Counted from the first letter of the stretch, positions 17,634-27,586 are shown. The stretch is DNA of 64,000 bases from Aquirufa aurantiipilula (GCF_019923745.1 NZ_JAANOG010000001.1:62001-126000); one strand, 5' to 3'. Made by a program: numbers and translations. Notes: generated by a model from the sequence alone, not told the origin.

Positions 17634-18791
17634 TTAACTAAACATATCTCGAACCTTGTGGAAGAATCCTTTATCTGATTTTCCAGGTTGAGGAGCAAAG
17701 TTTTCTGAGCTTCTTAATTTCTCCAAGATTTCAGTTTCTTCTTTGGTCAATTGTTTGGGTGTCCAAATATTCACATGCACCAATTGGTCGCCAACATGGT
17801 ACCCATTCAATTCTTTGATTCCTTTGCCTTTTAAGCGAAGAATTTTGCCACTTTGAGTTCCTGCCTCTAAATTAATTTTGGCTTTACCTCCAATCGTAGG
17901 AACCTCAACAGAGGTACCTAAAGCTGCATCGGCAAAGCTGACATATAAATCATAAATGATGTTGTTGCCATCACGGTGTAAAACTTCATGCGCTTCTTCT
18001 TCAATGACAATCAATAAATCTCCAGCAACACCACCGCGAGGAGGGACATTACCTTTGCCATTCATGGAAAGCTGCATATCATTTGATACACCAGCCGGTA
18101 TTTTGATGGGGATGATCTCCTCTTCCAATACGCGACCTTCTCCGAAACACACATCACATTTGGCCCCAACGCTCTTTCCTTCGCCACTACAAGTAGGACA
18201 AGTAGAGGATGTCACCATTTGTCCTAACATGGTTTGCTGTACTCGACGAACTTGACCTGAACCTTGACAAGTTTGACAAGTTTTTAAGTCAGTACCATTT
18301 TTAGAACCATTGCCAGAGCAAGTCTTACAAGCTACATGGCGTTTTACTTTGATTTTTTTCTCAACTCCATTGGCGATCTCTTCCAAATTCAACTTAAGCT
18401 TAATGCGTAAGTCTGAACCCTTGCGCTGCCGTCTTCCGCCGCCACCTCTGCCACCAGAGAAAAAGCTTCCAAATGGGCTTTCGTCACCAAAGATATCTCC
18501 AAATTGAGAGAAGATATCTTCCATGTTCATATTGCCGCCATTGAAACCTCCACTAGCTGCTCCACCCATTCCGGCATGTCCAAATCGGTCATACTGTGCT
18601 TTTTTCTGGGTATTGCTTAAGACTTCATAGGCCTCAGCTGCTTCTTTGAATTTCTCTTCTGCTTCTTTGTTATCAGGATTTTTATCTGGATGGTATTTAA
18701 TGGCCATCTTGCGATATGCCTTTTTAATCTCCTCCTCAGAAGCTGTTTTAGCTACTCCCAATACCTCGTAATAATCTCTTTTTTGAGCCAT
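17634..18791 (-). CDS. dnaJ: Chaperone DnaJ
   Basis: 385 aa; co-chaperone that delivers unfolded protein to DnaK and stimulates its ATPase. It has a J domain (residues 1-70) with the essential HPD in KYHPDKNP, then a Gly/Phe-rich segment with [10 protein letters not shown]. The zinc domain carries four CxxCxGxG repeats ([32 protein letters not shown]), followed by the C-terminal substrate-binding domains. It starts 8 bp after grpE and is co-transcribed with it. Confidence 0.97.
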   Translation of the reverse strand: MAQKRDYYEVLGVAKTASEEEIKKAYRKMAIKYHPDKNPDNKEAEEKFKEAAEAYEVLSNTQKKAQYDRFGHAGMGGAASGGFNGGNMNMEDIFSQFGDIFGDESPFGSFFSGGRGGGGRRQRKGSDLRIKLKLNLEEIANGVEKKIKVKRHVACKTCSGNGSKNGTDLKTCQTCQGSGQVRRVQQTMLGQMVTSSTCPTCSGEGKSVGAKCDVCFGEGRVLEEEIIPIKIPAGVSNDMQLSMNGKGNVPPRGGVAGDLLIVIEEEAHEVLHRDGNNIIYDLYVSFADAALGTSVEVPTIGGKAKINLEAGTQSGKILRLKGKGIKELNGYHVGDQLVHVNIWTPKQLTKEETEILEKLRSSENFAPQPGKSDKGFFHKVRDMFS

Positions 18792-18799
18792 TTTACTTA

Positions 18800-19324
18800 T
18801 TAATTACCAACCACCACTTTCGCAAAGCGGATGACCTTTTCATGTAACGTATATCCCTTTTCAATCACTTCTATAACTTTACCTTTATCAGCATCCGTAG
18901 GAGCGGCAAATTGTGTGATGCAATCATGTATTTCTGCATCAAATACCTCGCCTTTGGCAGGTAATTCTTTTAAACCTTTGGCTTGCAATACCGAATTGAT
19001 TTTAGCAAAAATCAATTGAATACCCTCCGAGATTTCTCCTTCTGGTGCATTGGCTAAGGCGCGTTCGTAATCATCTATGACAGGAAGTAAATCCACGATC
19101 AAACCGGCTGATGCGGTTTGGATTAATTCCACTTTTTCTTTGGCGGTACGCTTTCTGAAATTTTCAAAGTCTGAATACAAGCGAAGGTATTTTTCCTTCA
19201 TTTCTGCCAACTCATCCGTAGGAGTCTCTTGTGTTGCTGTCTCTTCGCTATCTGTCAAATTTTCCTGATTTTCGGATTGGATTTTCTCTTCCTCTAAGTT
19301 ATTCTCGTTTTCTTTCTTTTTCAT
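18800..19324 (-). CDS. grpE: Nucleotide exchange factor GrpE
   Basis: 174 aa; releases ADP from DnaK. A highly acidic, low-complexity N-terminus (residues 1-40, rich in Glu, Asn and Gln) precedes the long coiled-coil helix with [18 protein letters not shown]. The C-terminal beta domain ends in [18 protein letters not shown], close to the classic family signature. It is the first gene of grpE-dnaJ. The promoter lies so close that the mRNA may have almost no leader. Confidence 0.95.
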   Translation of the reverse strand: MKKKENENNLEEEKIQSENQENLTDSEETATQETPTDELAEMKEKYLRLYSDFENFRKRTAKEKVELIQTASAGLIVDLLPVIDDYERALANAPEGEISEGIQLIFAKINSVLQAKGLKELPAKGEVFDAEIHDCITQFAAPTDADKGKVIEVIEKGYTLHEKVIRFAKVVVGN

Positions 19325-19328
19325 AAGG

Positions 19329-19359
19329 CAAAATTAATACGCTTTCATAGCCACACAAA
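19329..19359 (-). promoter_or_regulatory. Consensus Bacteroidota promoter for grpE-dnaJ
   Basis: Minus-strand -7 element TAATTTTG (19329-19336) and -33 element TTTG (19356-19359), separated by exactly 19 bp, match the Bacteroidota consensus in both parts. The ATG begins only 5 bp after the -7 box, so the predicted start of transcription is at or just before the initiation codon. Confidence 0.65.
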
Positions 19360-19424
19360 TCATAAGCCAAAAAGTATTTTATGACAGTTTGGCAGAGATA
19401 AGGCAACTTTGTAATTTTAGGGAA

Positions 19425-20366
19425 ATGACTTTAGATCCGAAACAAGTTTCTTCCCTGATTAAAAAAAAGGCCTTTGAGGCAGGTTTTTCCTTTTGTGGCA
19501 TATCCAAGGCAGATTTTTTGGAAGAAGAAGCTCCTCGTTTGGAGGCTTGGTTGAATCAGGGATTACAAGGAGAAATGGCCTATATGGCGAATCATTTTGA
19601 TAAACGTTTAGACCCTAGAATTTTGGTGGAAGGCTGTCAGACAGTCGTATCTTTAGTGTTCAATTATTACCCCGATCCTGCTTTAGTTCCTCTAAATCAT
19701 CATTTTAAGATATCTAAATATGCTTATGGTGAAGATTACCATCGGGTGGTAAAGGATAAAATGCAAATTTTGTGGGATGCCCTTCAAGATGATTTAGGTG
19801 AGATTTCTGGTCGGATGTTTGTGGATTCAGCTCCTGTTTTAGAAAAAGCATGGGCTAAAAAATCAGGATTAGGATGGATGGGGAAAAACGGCAACTTAAT
19901 CATTCCTAAGCAGGGGAGTTTTTATTTTATTGCCGAGTTACTCATTGATTTGCCAGCCGAAGTAGATGGACCCATCAAGGATTTTTGTGGTACTTGTACC
20001 CGTTGTATTGATGCTTGTCCCACGGAAGCTTTAAGTCCTTATTGGGTAGATGGTTCTAAATGCATTTCTTACTTTACTATTGAATTAAAAGAGGGAATTC
20101 CTGCTTCCATGAAATCTGATTTTCAGGATTGGATTTTTGGCTGTGATATTTGTCAGGATGTTTGTCCATGGAACCGTTTTTCCAAACCACATCAAGAACC
20201 TAGGTTTGAAGCACATTCAGCCTTTCTCGAGATGGAAAGAGGAGATTGGGAATCCTTGTCAGAAAATGTGTTCAAGGAACTGTTTCATTATTCAGCAATT
20301 AAACGCAGTAAGTTAAGTGGTTTACAGAGGAACATTAGCTATGTAAACAAAAAAAACGAGTCATGA
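19425..20366 (+). CDS. queG: Epoxyqueuosine reductase QueG
   Basis: 313 aa; cobalamin- and iron-sulphur-dependent enzyme for the last step of queuosine synthesis in tRNA. The frame is open to a TTG at 19389, but ATG 19425 (protein start MTLDPKQVSSLIKK) gives the normal family N-terminus and lies downstream of a promoter-like AACTTTG. Visible features are the KYAYGEDYHRVVKDK segment, the conserved aspartate in VDSAPVLEK, and two 4Fe-4S motifs (CGTCTRCIDACPTEAL and CDICQDVCPWN). It is at the short end of the family range. The stop codon lies inside the hairpin that terminates the opposite gene. Confidence 0.93.
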   Translation: MTLDPKQVSSLIKKKAFEAGFSFCGISKADFLEEEAPRLEAWLNQGLQGEMAYMANHFDKRLDPRILVEGCQTVVSLVFNYYPDPALVPLNHHFKISKYAYGEDYHRVVKDKMQILWDALQDDLGEISGRMFVDSAPVLEKAWAKKSGLGWMGKNGNLIIPKQGSFYFIAELLIDLPAEVDGPIKDFCGTCTRCIDACPTEALSPYWVDGSKCISYFTIELKEGIPASMKSDFQDWIFGCDICQDVCPWNRFSKPHQEPRFEAHSAFLEMERGDWESLSENVFKELFHYSAIKRSKLSGLQRNISYVNKKNES

Positions 20367-20382
20367 ATTTCATGACCCGTTT
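20349..20382 (-). terminator. Intrinsic terminator of the GntR-type regulator
   Basis: A 13-bp stem with one mismatch (arms 20354-20366 and 20370-20382, 3-nt loop), followed on the minus strand by eight T residues (20349-20356). It overlaps the last codons of queG, so it is embedded in a coding sequence on the other strand. Confidence 0.75.
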
Positions 20383-20397
20383 CCACAAAATTAAACC

Positions 20398-21426
20398 CTA
20401 AAGTGATAGTCTTACGATCAGTTCTAGATCAATTTCTTCTGTAGTCTTATAGCTTTCACCAATAAGTGCGGCGGCTCTTCGACCGATTTTTTCAGGTTGA
20501 TTGGAAAGTACCGTAATTCCTCCTGATAATATTTCTTTGTAACCTTGATCATTGTAGGATATAATCCCCATGTCTTGTCCTAATTTCCAATTTTGCTTAT
20601 CTGCGTATTTGATGGCCTGAATTAAGTCGGAATCATCCAATGTAAAGTAAACTTCACCTTGGTTTAATTCTTCTCCGTCCAGACCATCCAATACTTTAAA
20701 ATCCATGTTAATGGATTCACAGAAATCTCCACAGCCATTAATAAATTCCGCATCGAAGTATTCTTCTTCGGTTAATACGAGATTTAAACAACGGTATTTT
20801 TGAAACAGGTTTGTATGGTTGGTAAACTCTTGAATGATTTGTGATTTGGGATGACAAACGATGCTTGCATGGGTATTTTGCATGCTTTCAAATTGCTGAT
20901 CCAATAAGATCAAACGATCTCCCGCAATTTTCTTTAAACATTTAATGTTTTCTTCTTCCTCCTCGATCAAATGTGGCATAATGACATAATAGTGGTAATT
21001 ACCCAACTGTTGACCTAATATTTCTTGAAACTGTCGTGTTTTGTACTGATATGTGAAAATATCCACCAAGACATTTTTTCCAACAGCCTCATTGAACGAA
21101 TTGAAAATGGCTTTATTCGTGTCTGTAATTTTTCCTACTAAAAACATCACCTTTGTTTTCAGTTTCAATGAAGAATTAGAGATGAAATATCCTTTTCTAA
21201 AAATGGAAGTAATGGCTCCCATTTTGTGTAACTCAGTGTAAGCTCTTTCTACTGTGTCTCGAGATAAATAACATTCTTCTGATGCCTCATTGATGGAGGG
21301 TAGACGTTCTCCTGGTTTCAATTCTCCCATCTCAATATCTTGAAGAAGTGAATTAATTAATTGCTGGTATTTCGGCAACTTATTGTCAAAATTTTTGCCA
21401 GAAAACGAAACAAATGATTTATTCAT
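20398..21426 (-). CDS. GntR-family transcriptional regulator with periplasmic-binding-like effector domain
   Basis: 342 aa from ATG 21426 (an in-frame TTG at 21471 is less likely). The N-terminal GntR winged helix is visible as LPKYQQLINSLLQDIEMG, then GERLPSINEASEECYLSRDTVERAYTEL and GYFISN. The remaining 260 residues resemble a LacI/sugar-binding fold (KVMFLVGKITDTNKAIFNSF, MGIISYNDQGYKEILSGG), as in Bacteroidota regulators of sugar use. The effector is unknown. It is divergent from the hybrid two-component gene, with repeated GGACA elements upstream that may be its operator. Confidence 0.85.
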   Translation of the reverse strand: MNKSFVSFSGKNFDNKLPKYQQLINSLLQDIEMGELKPGERLPSINEASEECYLSRDTVERAYTELHKMGAITSIFRKGYFISNSSLKLKTKVMFLVGKITDTNKAIFNSFNEAVGKNVLVDIFTYQYKTRQFQEILGQQLGNYHYYVIMPHLIEEEEENIKCLKKIAGDRLILLDQQFESMQNTHASIVCHPKSQIIQEFTNHTNLFQKYRCLNLVLTEEEYFDAEFINGCGDFCESINMDFKVLDGLDGEELNQGEVYFTLDDSDLIQAIKYADKQNWKLGQDMGIISYNDQGYKEILSGGITVLSNQPEKIGRRAAALIGESYKTTEEIDLELIVRLSL

Positions 21427-21727
21427 AATTTGACTCAGATAAATTGAATAGATGGAGAAGGTTTTGGACAAAAACTAAATTATTTTGTCTTAAAACGTGT
21501 CCAAAATTAAGTTTCATTGCTTGGATACTTTAGGACAAATCTTTCATATATCAGGATATATCTTGCAGAATGGGCAATTTGAAAGATTTTTAGGGTAAAA
21601 TTCCCTTTTAATCAGCCTTTGGACTCCTACAATACAATAGACTTATATTCCAATAAGGGATAAATCAGCTCAGGATTCAGGAATAATTTTCTAATTTTAG
21701 TTTTTATTATCTTGTATAATTTATCCT
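21427..21727. promoter_or_regulatory. Divergent control region with repeated GGACA elements
   Basis: 301-bp gap between the GntR-type gene and the hybrid two-component gene. Inverted arms TTTTGGACA (21462-21470) and TGTCCAAAA (21498-21506) are perfect complements, and a third copy, TAGGACAAA, lies at 21531-21539. All are 36-113 bp upstream of the GntR start, where an autoregulatory operator is expected. Nothing else was recognised in the rest of the gap, which is AT-rich. Confidence 0.4.
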
Positions 21728-24700
21728 GTGAAACGATTTCTTCGTCTTTTCTTGGCTTTGATTTTATGTGGTAGTCATATCGTAATGGCACAAAGAAGTC
21801 AACGCTATGAACGTTTGACGACGGCTTCAGGATTGTCGCAAAGTACCATCTCTAAAATTATTCAAGATAAAAAAGGATTTCTATGGTTCGCGACTTCCGA
21901 TGGGCTGAATAGATATGACGGAAATAATTTCGTTGTTTTTCGAAGTGATCCATCTGATTCAACCACACTCAGCAGTAGTGATATTTTTACCATGTGTGAG
22001 GATGATGAAGGAAATATGTGGGCTGGGACCAGGAATGCTGGATTGAATAAAATCGACTTAGCCACGGGTAAAGTTTATCGATTTAGTAAAGGTCCCAATG
22101 GAGAAGATTTTTCATCCATGACCGTTTCATCCATATTAAATTTAGGTAACCATCGGGTGATGGTATCCGCCACTGGTTTGGGTATTTTAATATATGATAC
22201 CCGCGAAAATAAATTGATTGCCAAAGAGTCTGATGTGAAAAATCCCTTGATGGCAGATGTCGTTCGGATTTATCGGCATTCTAAGGGTTCTATTTGGTTT
22301 GGAACCAGAACAGGTCTTTTGGTTTCTCGTTTAGGTCCTCGCTCTTATTTGCCATTTAAATTGGCTGAAAATACGAATACACCTGATTACCGAATACGTG
22401 TCATCAGTGAATCATTCAATGGAGATATATTAGTAGGTACCGAGGGGCGTGGTCTTTTTCGCTTTAATCCTCAAAACCAGCACTTTACACGTGTTTTTTA
22501 TAATGCGCAGAATCCCTTAAGTCGACAAAATATTGTTACCAGTCTGACCAAGGATGCCTATCAAAATTTATGGATAGGGACAGATAATGGTGTTTACGTG
22601 TTGAAAAAGGAGGATTTTTCCTCCTATTATCAGATTTCTTCCAATCCTGACCCTGATTTAGGTATAAGTTCGTTTTCAGTGACTAGTTTATTTACCGATG
22701 CCAATTTAAATACCTGGGTAGGAACTTGGGAAGCGGGTTTGAACGTTGCATTTTTTCAAAAACCTCGTTTTTCTATTTTAAGGTATAAACCCAATACCTT
22801 ACAAGGTTTATTGAGTAATAAAGTTACCGCCATTAGTGCTAGTAAAACTGATCCTAATGGAGTTTGGATAGGATTAAATGTAGGGTTATCGTATTTCAAT
22901 TATAAAACCGGCAAAATTGAACATATCGTCAATAATGCAGGGGTGAATAAACTAAATCCAGTAGCAGATTTTGATGTCAATATATTGCAAGCAGGTTCAG
23001 ATGGAAACCTCTGGATTGGTGTGTGGGGGCATGGATTAATCAATTTAACTCCACAAAGAAAACAAGTAGCCTATCCATATCAATTGGGAAATCGTGCGGC
23101 CAACTTGACAGCAATGAACCTTATGGGTGATAAATTATTGTTAGGTACAGCAGGATTGGGGGTGATTGAATTTGACATAGCCACTAAAAAGTACCGTATA
23201 CCTTATCCCACATTAGGAATAAAGAATTTTGGTACCAAGAATATTTCCAGTTTATTGATCAATGAGAATAAACAAATTTGGATAGGAACTACTGGTTTTG
23301 GTATCTACATCTACAATATTGCCACCAAAGAATTAACCCATATCGATAAAAACGGGTCTGCCAATGGCATTCGTTACAATAACATTACCAAAATATTTCA
23401 AGATCGTAATAAGCGGATTTGGGTTTTGACCAATGGTGGCGGATTGCATTTGTTTTTAGGACCAGGAAAAGGATTTAGAAATTTTACAGTTGCAGATGGA
23501 TTAGCTTCCAATACTTTGAGAAGTATGATGGAAGATCGTCAAGGAAATCTTTGGATAAGTACCAATGGTGGAATTTCAAAAATGAATCCTACTTCCCTTA
23601 AGTTTGTCAATTTTGATGAATTGGATGGTCTTCAAGGAAAGGAATTTTTAGCACAAGCTTATGGACAAAATTCTAAAGATTGGTTGTTTTTTGGCGGGGC
23701 TAATGGGCTTAATTATATCAAAGCCGATAGTTTAAGGATGAAGATGGATATTCCTCCCATCTATTTAACGGGTTTAAAAATATTTAATAAGCCAGTTAAA
23801 GTAGGGGATGAGAATTCACCTTTAGAAAAGGATATCCTTCAAACGAAGCATTTGATTCTTCAGCCAGATCAAACAGTATTTAGTTTGGATTTTGTAGCGC
23901 TGGAGTATCAAAGACCCAAAAATAACCGGTACGCCTATTATTTAGAGGGTTTTGATAAAGAATGGAATGAGGTTGGGACACAGCGCTCAGCGACTTACAC
24001 CAATTTAAATCCAGGTGATTATATCTTTAAAGTAAAAGCCACCAATTCAGATGGCGTTTGGGGTGAGAAACCATATGAATTGAAAATTACTGTTTTACCA
24101 CCATGGTATCGAACTTGGTGGGCTTATGGAATGTATACACTACTATTTCTAGGTATGGTCTTCGGATTCATGCGTGAAGTTCGAATCCGCGAGGCATTTA
24201 AAACGGATTTGAGGATGAAGGAAATAGAAAAAGAGCGTATTCGTGAATTGGAACAGGTCAAGACTCATTTCTTTACAAATATTTCGCATGAGCTAAGAAC
24301 TCCTTTGACATTGATTATTAGTCCATTAGAGAAATATTTTTTAAATAATACCCAAGCCAACAAGGAACAGAAATCACGAATATTGGCCATATATCAGAAT
24401 GCTCAAAAGCTCTTACATCTGATTAACCAATTATTGGATTTATCTAAAATTGAGGCAGGAAAACAGCAACCTGTTATAGCCCAGCATGATTTGATTTTAC
24501 AGGTAAATGGAATTTTACAAGGATTTGAGACCTATGCTATACAAAAACAGATTAAGTTAAAATGGACTGCTCCAGTAGAATCTTTGTTCGTCTATTATGA
24601 TTCTGATATCATCGAAAAATGTATCAGTAATTTGCTTTCCAACGCATTTAAACATACTCCAGAAGATGGTACTATAGCCATCAAGATGGATTTAATAAAA

Positions 24701-25828
24701 CAGTTTAAAGCGGACTCAGAAGAAGTGCAGGTGGTAAAAATCCATGTGATGGATACGGGTAAAGGAATAGATTCCACACATTTACCTCACATCTTTGATC
24801 GTTTTTACCAAGTTCCAGATTCCATAGGACGAGTGGGAACAGGAGTGGGACTTTCCTTATGCAAGGAGTTGATGGAATTACATAAGGGGAATATTCAAGT
24901 GACGAGTGAATTAGGGAAAGGAAGTGATTTCTGCATTGATTTTCCTGTTACTAAAAATGATTTTGACCCTTCTTGGATACATACATACGGAATTTTCCCA
25001 AGCATTGAGCAAAATGTCGGTTTAAAGAAGGCTGATGAGTTGGAAATAGAACAAGAAAAGCAAATTCTGATGGTGGTAGACGATCACGCTGAAATGCGTT
25101 TGTTTATCTCTGATATTTTCAAAAATCGTTTCCAAATCATTCAAGCAGAACGAGGAGAAGAAGCCCTTGAAATGGCATTAAAGTTCATTCCTGATGTGCT
25201 CATTACCGACTGGATGATGCCTGGAATGAGTGGAGTGAATTTGTGTAGAGCTTTGCGACAAAATCCAAAAACGAATCACATTCCATTATTGATTTTAACT
25301 TCTAAAAGCTCGCATGAAAGCCAGATTGAAGGTATGCAAGCTGGAGCGGATGATTTTGTTTCTAAGCCGTTCAATGCAGATATTTTAGAGATTCGAGTGA
25401 ATAAATTGCTGGAGACCAAGGAAAGAATGCGAAAAAATTGGCAAAAGCAGATGATTCAACAAGGTTTAACAGAAGGTAAATTACCTGCCTATGAAGATCC
25501 TTTCTTACAAAAAGCAACTCAATTGGTTATAGATCATCTTTCCGAGGCAGAGTTTGATGTGGATGATTTAGAAAAGGGATTGGATATGAGTAAAATGCAG
25601 TTATACCGAAAATTGAAAAACTTAACTTCATTAGCAGGCAATGAGTTTATACGATCTATCAGACTACAACAAGCCAAATTATTGTTAGAAAATTCCGAGT
25701 TTAATATCTCTGAAGTAGCTTACCAAGTGGGATTTAATGACCCTGCTTATTTTACGCGTGCCTTTAAAAAACAGTATGGGAAATCCCCAAAATCATTCAT
25801 TCAACAAATACAAGATGAAAAATCCTAA
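21728..25828 (+). CDS. Hybrid two-component system protein (propeller sensor-histidine kinase-receiver-AraC)
   Basis: 1366 aa from a GTG start; a one-protein signalling system typical of Bacteroidota, usually sensing oligosaccharides in the periplasm. The signal peptide is residues 1-21. Two-component propeller repeats fill about 25-690 (recurring IWIGT/LWIGT blades such as GFLWFATSDGLNRYDG), followed by a Y_Y_Y domain with YYLEGFDKEWNEVG. The membrane helix is about 799-817. The HisKA phospho-acceptor is His854 in NISHELRTPLT, with HATPase motifs DTGKGID and GTGVGLSL. The receiver has Asp1161 in ITDWMMPGMSG, and the AraC helix-turn-helix occupies the last 100 residues. No SusC/SusD genes adjoin it, so its target is unclear. 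Confidence 0.93.
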   Translation: MKRFLRLFLALILCGSHIVMAQRSQRYERLTTASGLSQSTISKIIQDKKGFLWFATSDGLNRYDGNNFVVFRSDPSDSTTLSSSDIFTMCEDDEGNMWAGTRNAGLNKIDLATGKVYRFSKGPNGEDFSSMTVSSILNLGNHRVMVSATGLGILIYDTRENKLIAKESDVKNPLMADVVRIYRHSKGSIWFGTRTGLLVSRLGPRSYLPFKLAENTNTPDYRIRVISESFNGDILVGTEGRGLFRFNPQNQHFTRVFYNAQNPLSRQNIVTSLTKDAYQNLWIGTDNGVYVLKKEDFSSYYQISSNPDPDLGISSFSVTSLFTDANLNTWVGTWEAGLNVAFFQKPRFSILRYKPNTLQGLLSNKVTAISASKTDPNGVWIGLNVGLSYFNYKTGKIEHIVNNAGVNKLNPVADFDVNILQAGSDGNLWIGVWGHGLINLTPQRKQVAYPYQLGNRAANLTAMNLMGDKLLLGTAGLGVIEFDIATKKYRIPYPTLGIKNFGTKNISSLLINENKQIWIGTTGFGIYIYNIATKELTHIDKNGSANGIRYNNITKIFQDRNKRIWVLTNGGGLHLFLGPGKGFRNFTVADGLASNTLRSMMEDRQGNLWISTNGGISKMNPTSLKFVNFDELDGLQGKEFLAQAYGQNSKDWLFFGGANGLNYIKADSLRMKMDIPPIYLTGLKIFNKPVKVGDENSPLEKDILQTKHLILQPDQTVFSLDFVALEYQRPKNNRYAYYLEGFDKEWNEVGTQRSATYTNLNPGDYIFKVKATNSDGVWGEKPYELKITVLPPWYRTWWAYGMYTLLFLGMVFGFMREVRIREAFKTDLRMKEIEKERIRELEQVKTHFFTNISHELRTPLTLIISPLEKYFLNNTQANKEQKSRILAIYQNAQKLLHLINQLLDLSKIEAGKQQPVIAQHDLILQVNGILQGFETYAIQKQIKLKWTAPVESLFVYYDSDIIEKCISNLLSNAFKHTPEDGTIAIKMDLIKQFKADSEEVQVVKIHVMDTGKGIDSTHLPHIFDRFYQVPDSIGRVGTGVGLSLCKELMELHKGNIQVTSELGKGSDFCIDFPVTKNDFDPSWIHTYGIFPSIEQNVGLKKADELEIEQEKQILMVVDDHAEMRLFISDIFKNRFQIIQAERGEEALEMALKFIPDVLITDWMMPGMSGVNLCRALRQNPKTNHIPLLILTSKSSHESQIEGMQAGADDFVSKPFNADILEIRVNKLLETKERMRKNWQKQMIQQGLTEGKLPAYEDPFLQKATQLVIDHLSEAEFDVDDLEKGLDMSKMQLYRKLKNLTSLAGNEFIRSIRLQQAKLLLENSEFNISEVAYQVGFNDPAYFTRAFKKQYGKSPKSFIQQIQDEKS

Positions 25829-26819
25829 GCGTTTATTTTTACTCCTAATACTATTTACTTTGTTAATTTCCTCTTGGGGATTTTTGGCTCATAAAACTTT
25901 ACAGCAAATATCTATTTACTCGTTACCTGAACCACTAGGAGCCTATTTTTTTGCTAATCAAGAGTATTTAGTTAATCAGTCTATCCGCCCAGATGTTCGT
26001 AGAAATGAGGATAAAACCGAAGATGTAAAGCATTATTTGGATATGGATGCTGCCATTTTTGGCCCGAATTATAGAACAGATATTCCTCATGAATTTTCAG
26101 CAGCTGTAGCCAAGTATGGCATAGATTCACTTCGTAAAGAAGGTTTAGTTCCTTGGGAAGTAGTTCGAGTTTATGGGCGATTGGTCAATGCCTTTAAAAA
26201 AGAAATGAAAGATTCCGTTTTATTTTATGCAGCTGATTTGGGTCATTATGTAGCTGATGCCCATGTACCCTTACACACCACTAAAAATCATGATGGACAA
26301 TTAACAGGACAAAAAGGCTTACATGCTTTATGGGAAAGTTTAGTTCCAGAAGAGCAATTGCCGCAATATCAATTGGCTAAATTTCAATCAAAACCATTGG
26401 TTTATATAGCCAAGCCACAGGACTTTATTTTTGAGATTTTATTGGAATCACATGCCATGTTACCTGAAATGTTTCAAGTAGAAAAGGAAGTGACTGCCGC
26501 AGTAGGGCTTGAAAAGAAACACATGCAAGTGGTAAGAAATGGTAGAACTTTGAATTATTATACCAAAGAATTTATACAAGCCTATGGGAATCGTTTAGGT
26601 GAAAAGGTACAGGACCGTATGTTAGTTTCTGCCCACCGCGTGGCATCATTTTGGTATTCAGCTTATAAAGATGCTGGTTCACCTAGCTGGGTGGGTTCAG
26701 ATGCCAAGGTATCTAAGGAATTGATGACAGCATTGCAGGGTGAGAAAAAAGCATGGCTTGCCAATAGCTTGATTGCGGACAAATTATTGATTTCAGTGAA
26801 AAATAAAAGAGCAGAGTAG
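25815..26819 (+). CDS. Secreted zinc-dependent phospholipase C / S1-P1 nuclease-like protein
   Basis: 334 aa from ATG 25815, which lies inside the end of the preceding gene (14-bp overlap), suggesting coupling. The signal peptide ends around LLISS, leaving Trp at or near the mature N-terminus (WGFLAHK), as in P1 nuclease/phospholipase C proteins, where that Trp and the following His bind zinc. Further zinc ligands are seen in HYLDMD and GHYVADAHVPLHTTKNHDG. The substrate (phospholipid or nucleic acid) is unknown. The preceding hybrid sensor may control it. Confidence 0.75.
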   Translation: MKNPKRLFLLLILFTLLISSWGFLAHKTLQQISIYSLPEPLGAYFFANQEYLVNQSIRPDVRRNEDKTEDVKHYLDMDAAIFGPNYRTDIPHEFSAAVAKYGIDSLRKEGLVPWEVVRVYGRLVNAFKKEMKDSVLFYAADLGHYVADAHVPLHTTKNHDGQLTGQKGLHALWESLVPEEQLPQYQLAKFQSKPLVYIAKPQDFIFEILLESHAMLPEMFQVEKEVTAAVGLEKKHMQVVRNGRTLNYYTKEFIQAYGNRLGEKVQDRMLVSAHRVASFWYSAYKDAGSPSWVGSDAKVSKELMTALQGEKKAWLANSLIADKLLISVKNKRAE

Positions 26820-26820
26820 G

Positions 26821-27357
26821 GTGAAGAAAATTTTGATTATTTCTGATACTCATTCTTATTTGGATCCCAGATTAGAACCTCATTTACAAGCCTGTGATCA
26901 GATTTGGCATGCAGGAGATTGGGGCTCAGTTCAGTTAGCCGATGAATTAATCGCTTATAAAAAACCAATCGCTGGGGTGTATGGTAATATAGATGATCGA
27001 ACCATTCGTAACATGTATCCGAAGATCATACGTTTTCGTTGTGAAGAGGTTAATATTGCGATGACTCATATAGCCGGTGCACCATCTTCCTATAAGCCGG
27101 ATGCTTATGAGGCATTCTCGAAAGGAATTCCTCAAATATTTGTTTGTGGGCATTCTCATATTTTACAAGTTAAGCGTGATATCAAAAGGAATAACATGCT
27201 TTTTATTAATCCAGGAGCAGCAGGGCAACATGGTTTTCATCCCATACAGACAGCTATACAATTGAAAATAGACGGCTCCCGCATATTTGATGTTGAAATC
27301 ATTCAAATGGAGAGAAATAGAAAAGTACCTAAGGAAATGCTGGAGGAAGGTAAATAA
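26821..27357 (+). CDS. Metallophosphoesterase, YfcE/MJ0936 type
   Basis: 178 aa, GTG start one base after the preceding stop. It is a small cytosolic calcineurin-like phosphodiesterase. The metal-binding motifs occur in order: ISDTHSYLD, HAGDWG, GVYGNIDDR, MTHIAGAPS and CGHSH, then NPGAAG. Members hydrolyse phosphodiesters in vitro; the natural substrate is uncertain. Its tight spacing puts it in one unit with the hybrid regulator and the zinc phospholipase-like gene. Confidence 0.88.
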   Translation: MKKILIISDTHSYLDPRLEPHLQACDQIWHAGDWGSVQLADELIAYKKPIAGVYGNIDDRTIRNMYPKIIRFRCEEVNIAMTHIAGAPSSYKPDAYEAFSKGIPQIFVCGHSHILQVKRDIKRNNMLFINPGAAGQHGFHPIQTAIQLKIDGSRIFDVEIIQMERNRKVPKEMLEEGK

Positions 27358-27370
27358 GTGAATTGTCTAA

Positions 27371-27407
27371 AAAAAGAAAGGTGTAAACAAATGAATGTCT
27401 ACACCTT
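27371..27407 (-). terminator. Weak terminator-like hairpin
   Basis: An 8-bp stem AAGGTGTA (27378-27385) / TACACCTT (27400-27407) with a 14-nt loop. On the minus strand it is followed by a T-rich tract interrupted by one C. It is 180 bp past the AraC-type gene, which it could terminate. The rest of the 229-bp gap holds nothing I recognise. Confidence 0.35.
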
Positions 27408-27586
27408 ATTATATGAACACAGGATTTGGTAATTTAAAAGGCGGAATTAAATATTGTTATGTTTAATTAAGTCTTGACCAAAATCATAATAAAAGAATTT
27501 TGTTCTATTTATTACATGACAAAATTCAACAAAAATAACTATTACCCAAAGGTTAATTTATGACAGTTGATGGTAAATATGATACC

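Noticed and set aside
19389-19424. TTG-initiated extension of queG
   Set aside because: Twelve extra residues with no family match; a promoter-like AACTTTG lies within it and ATG 19425 fits homologues.
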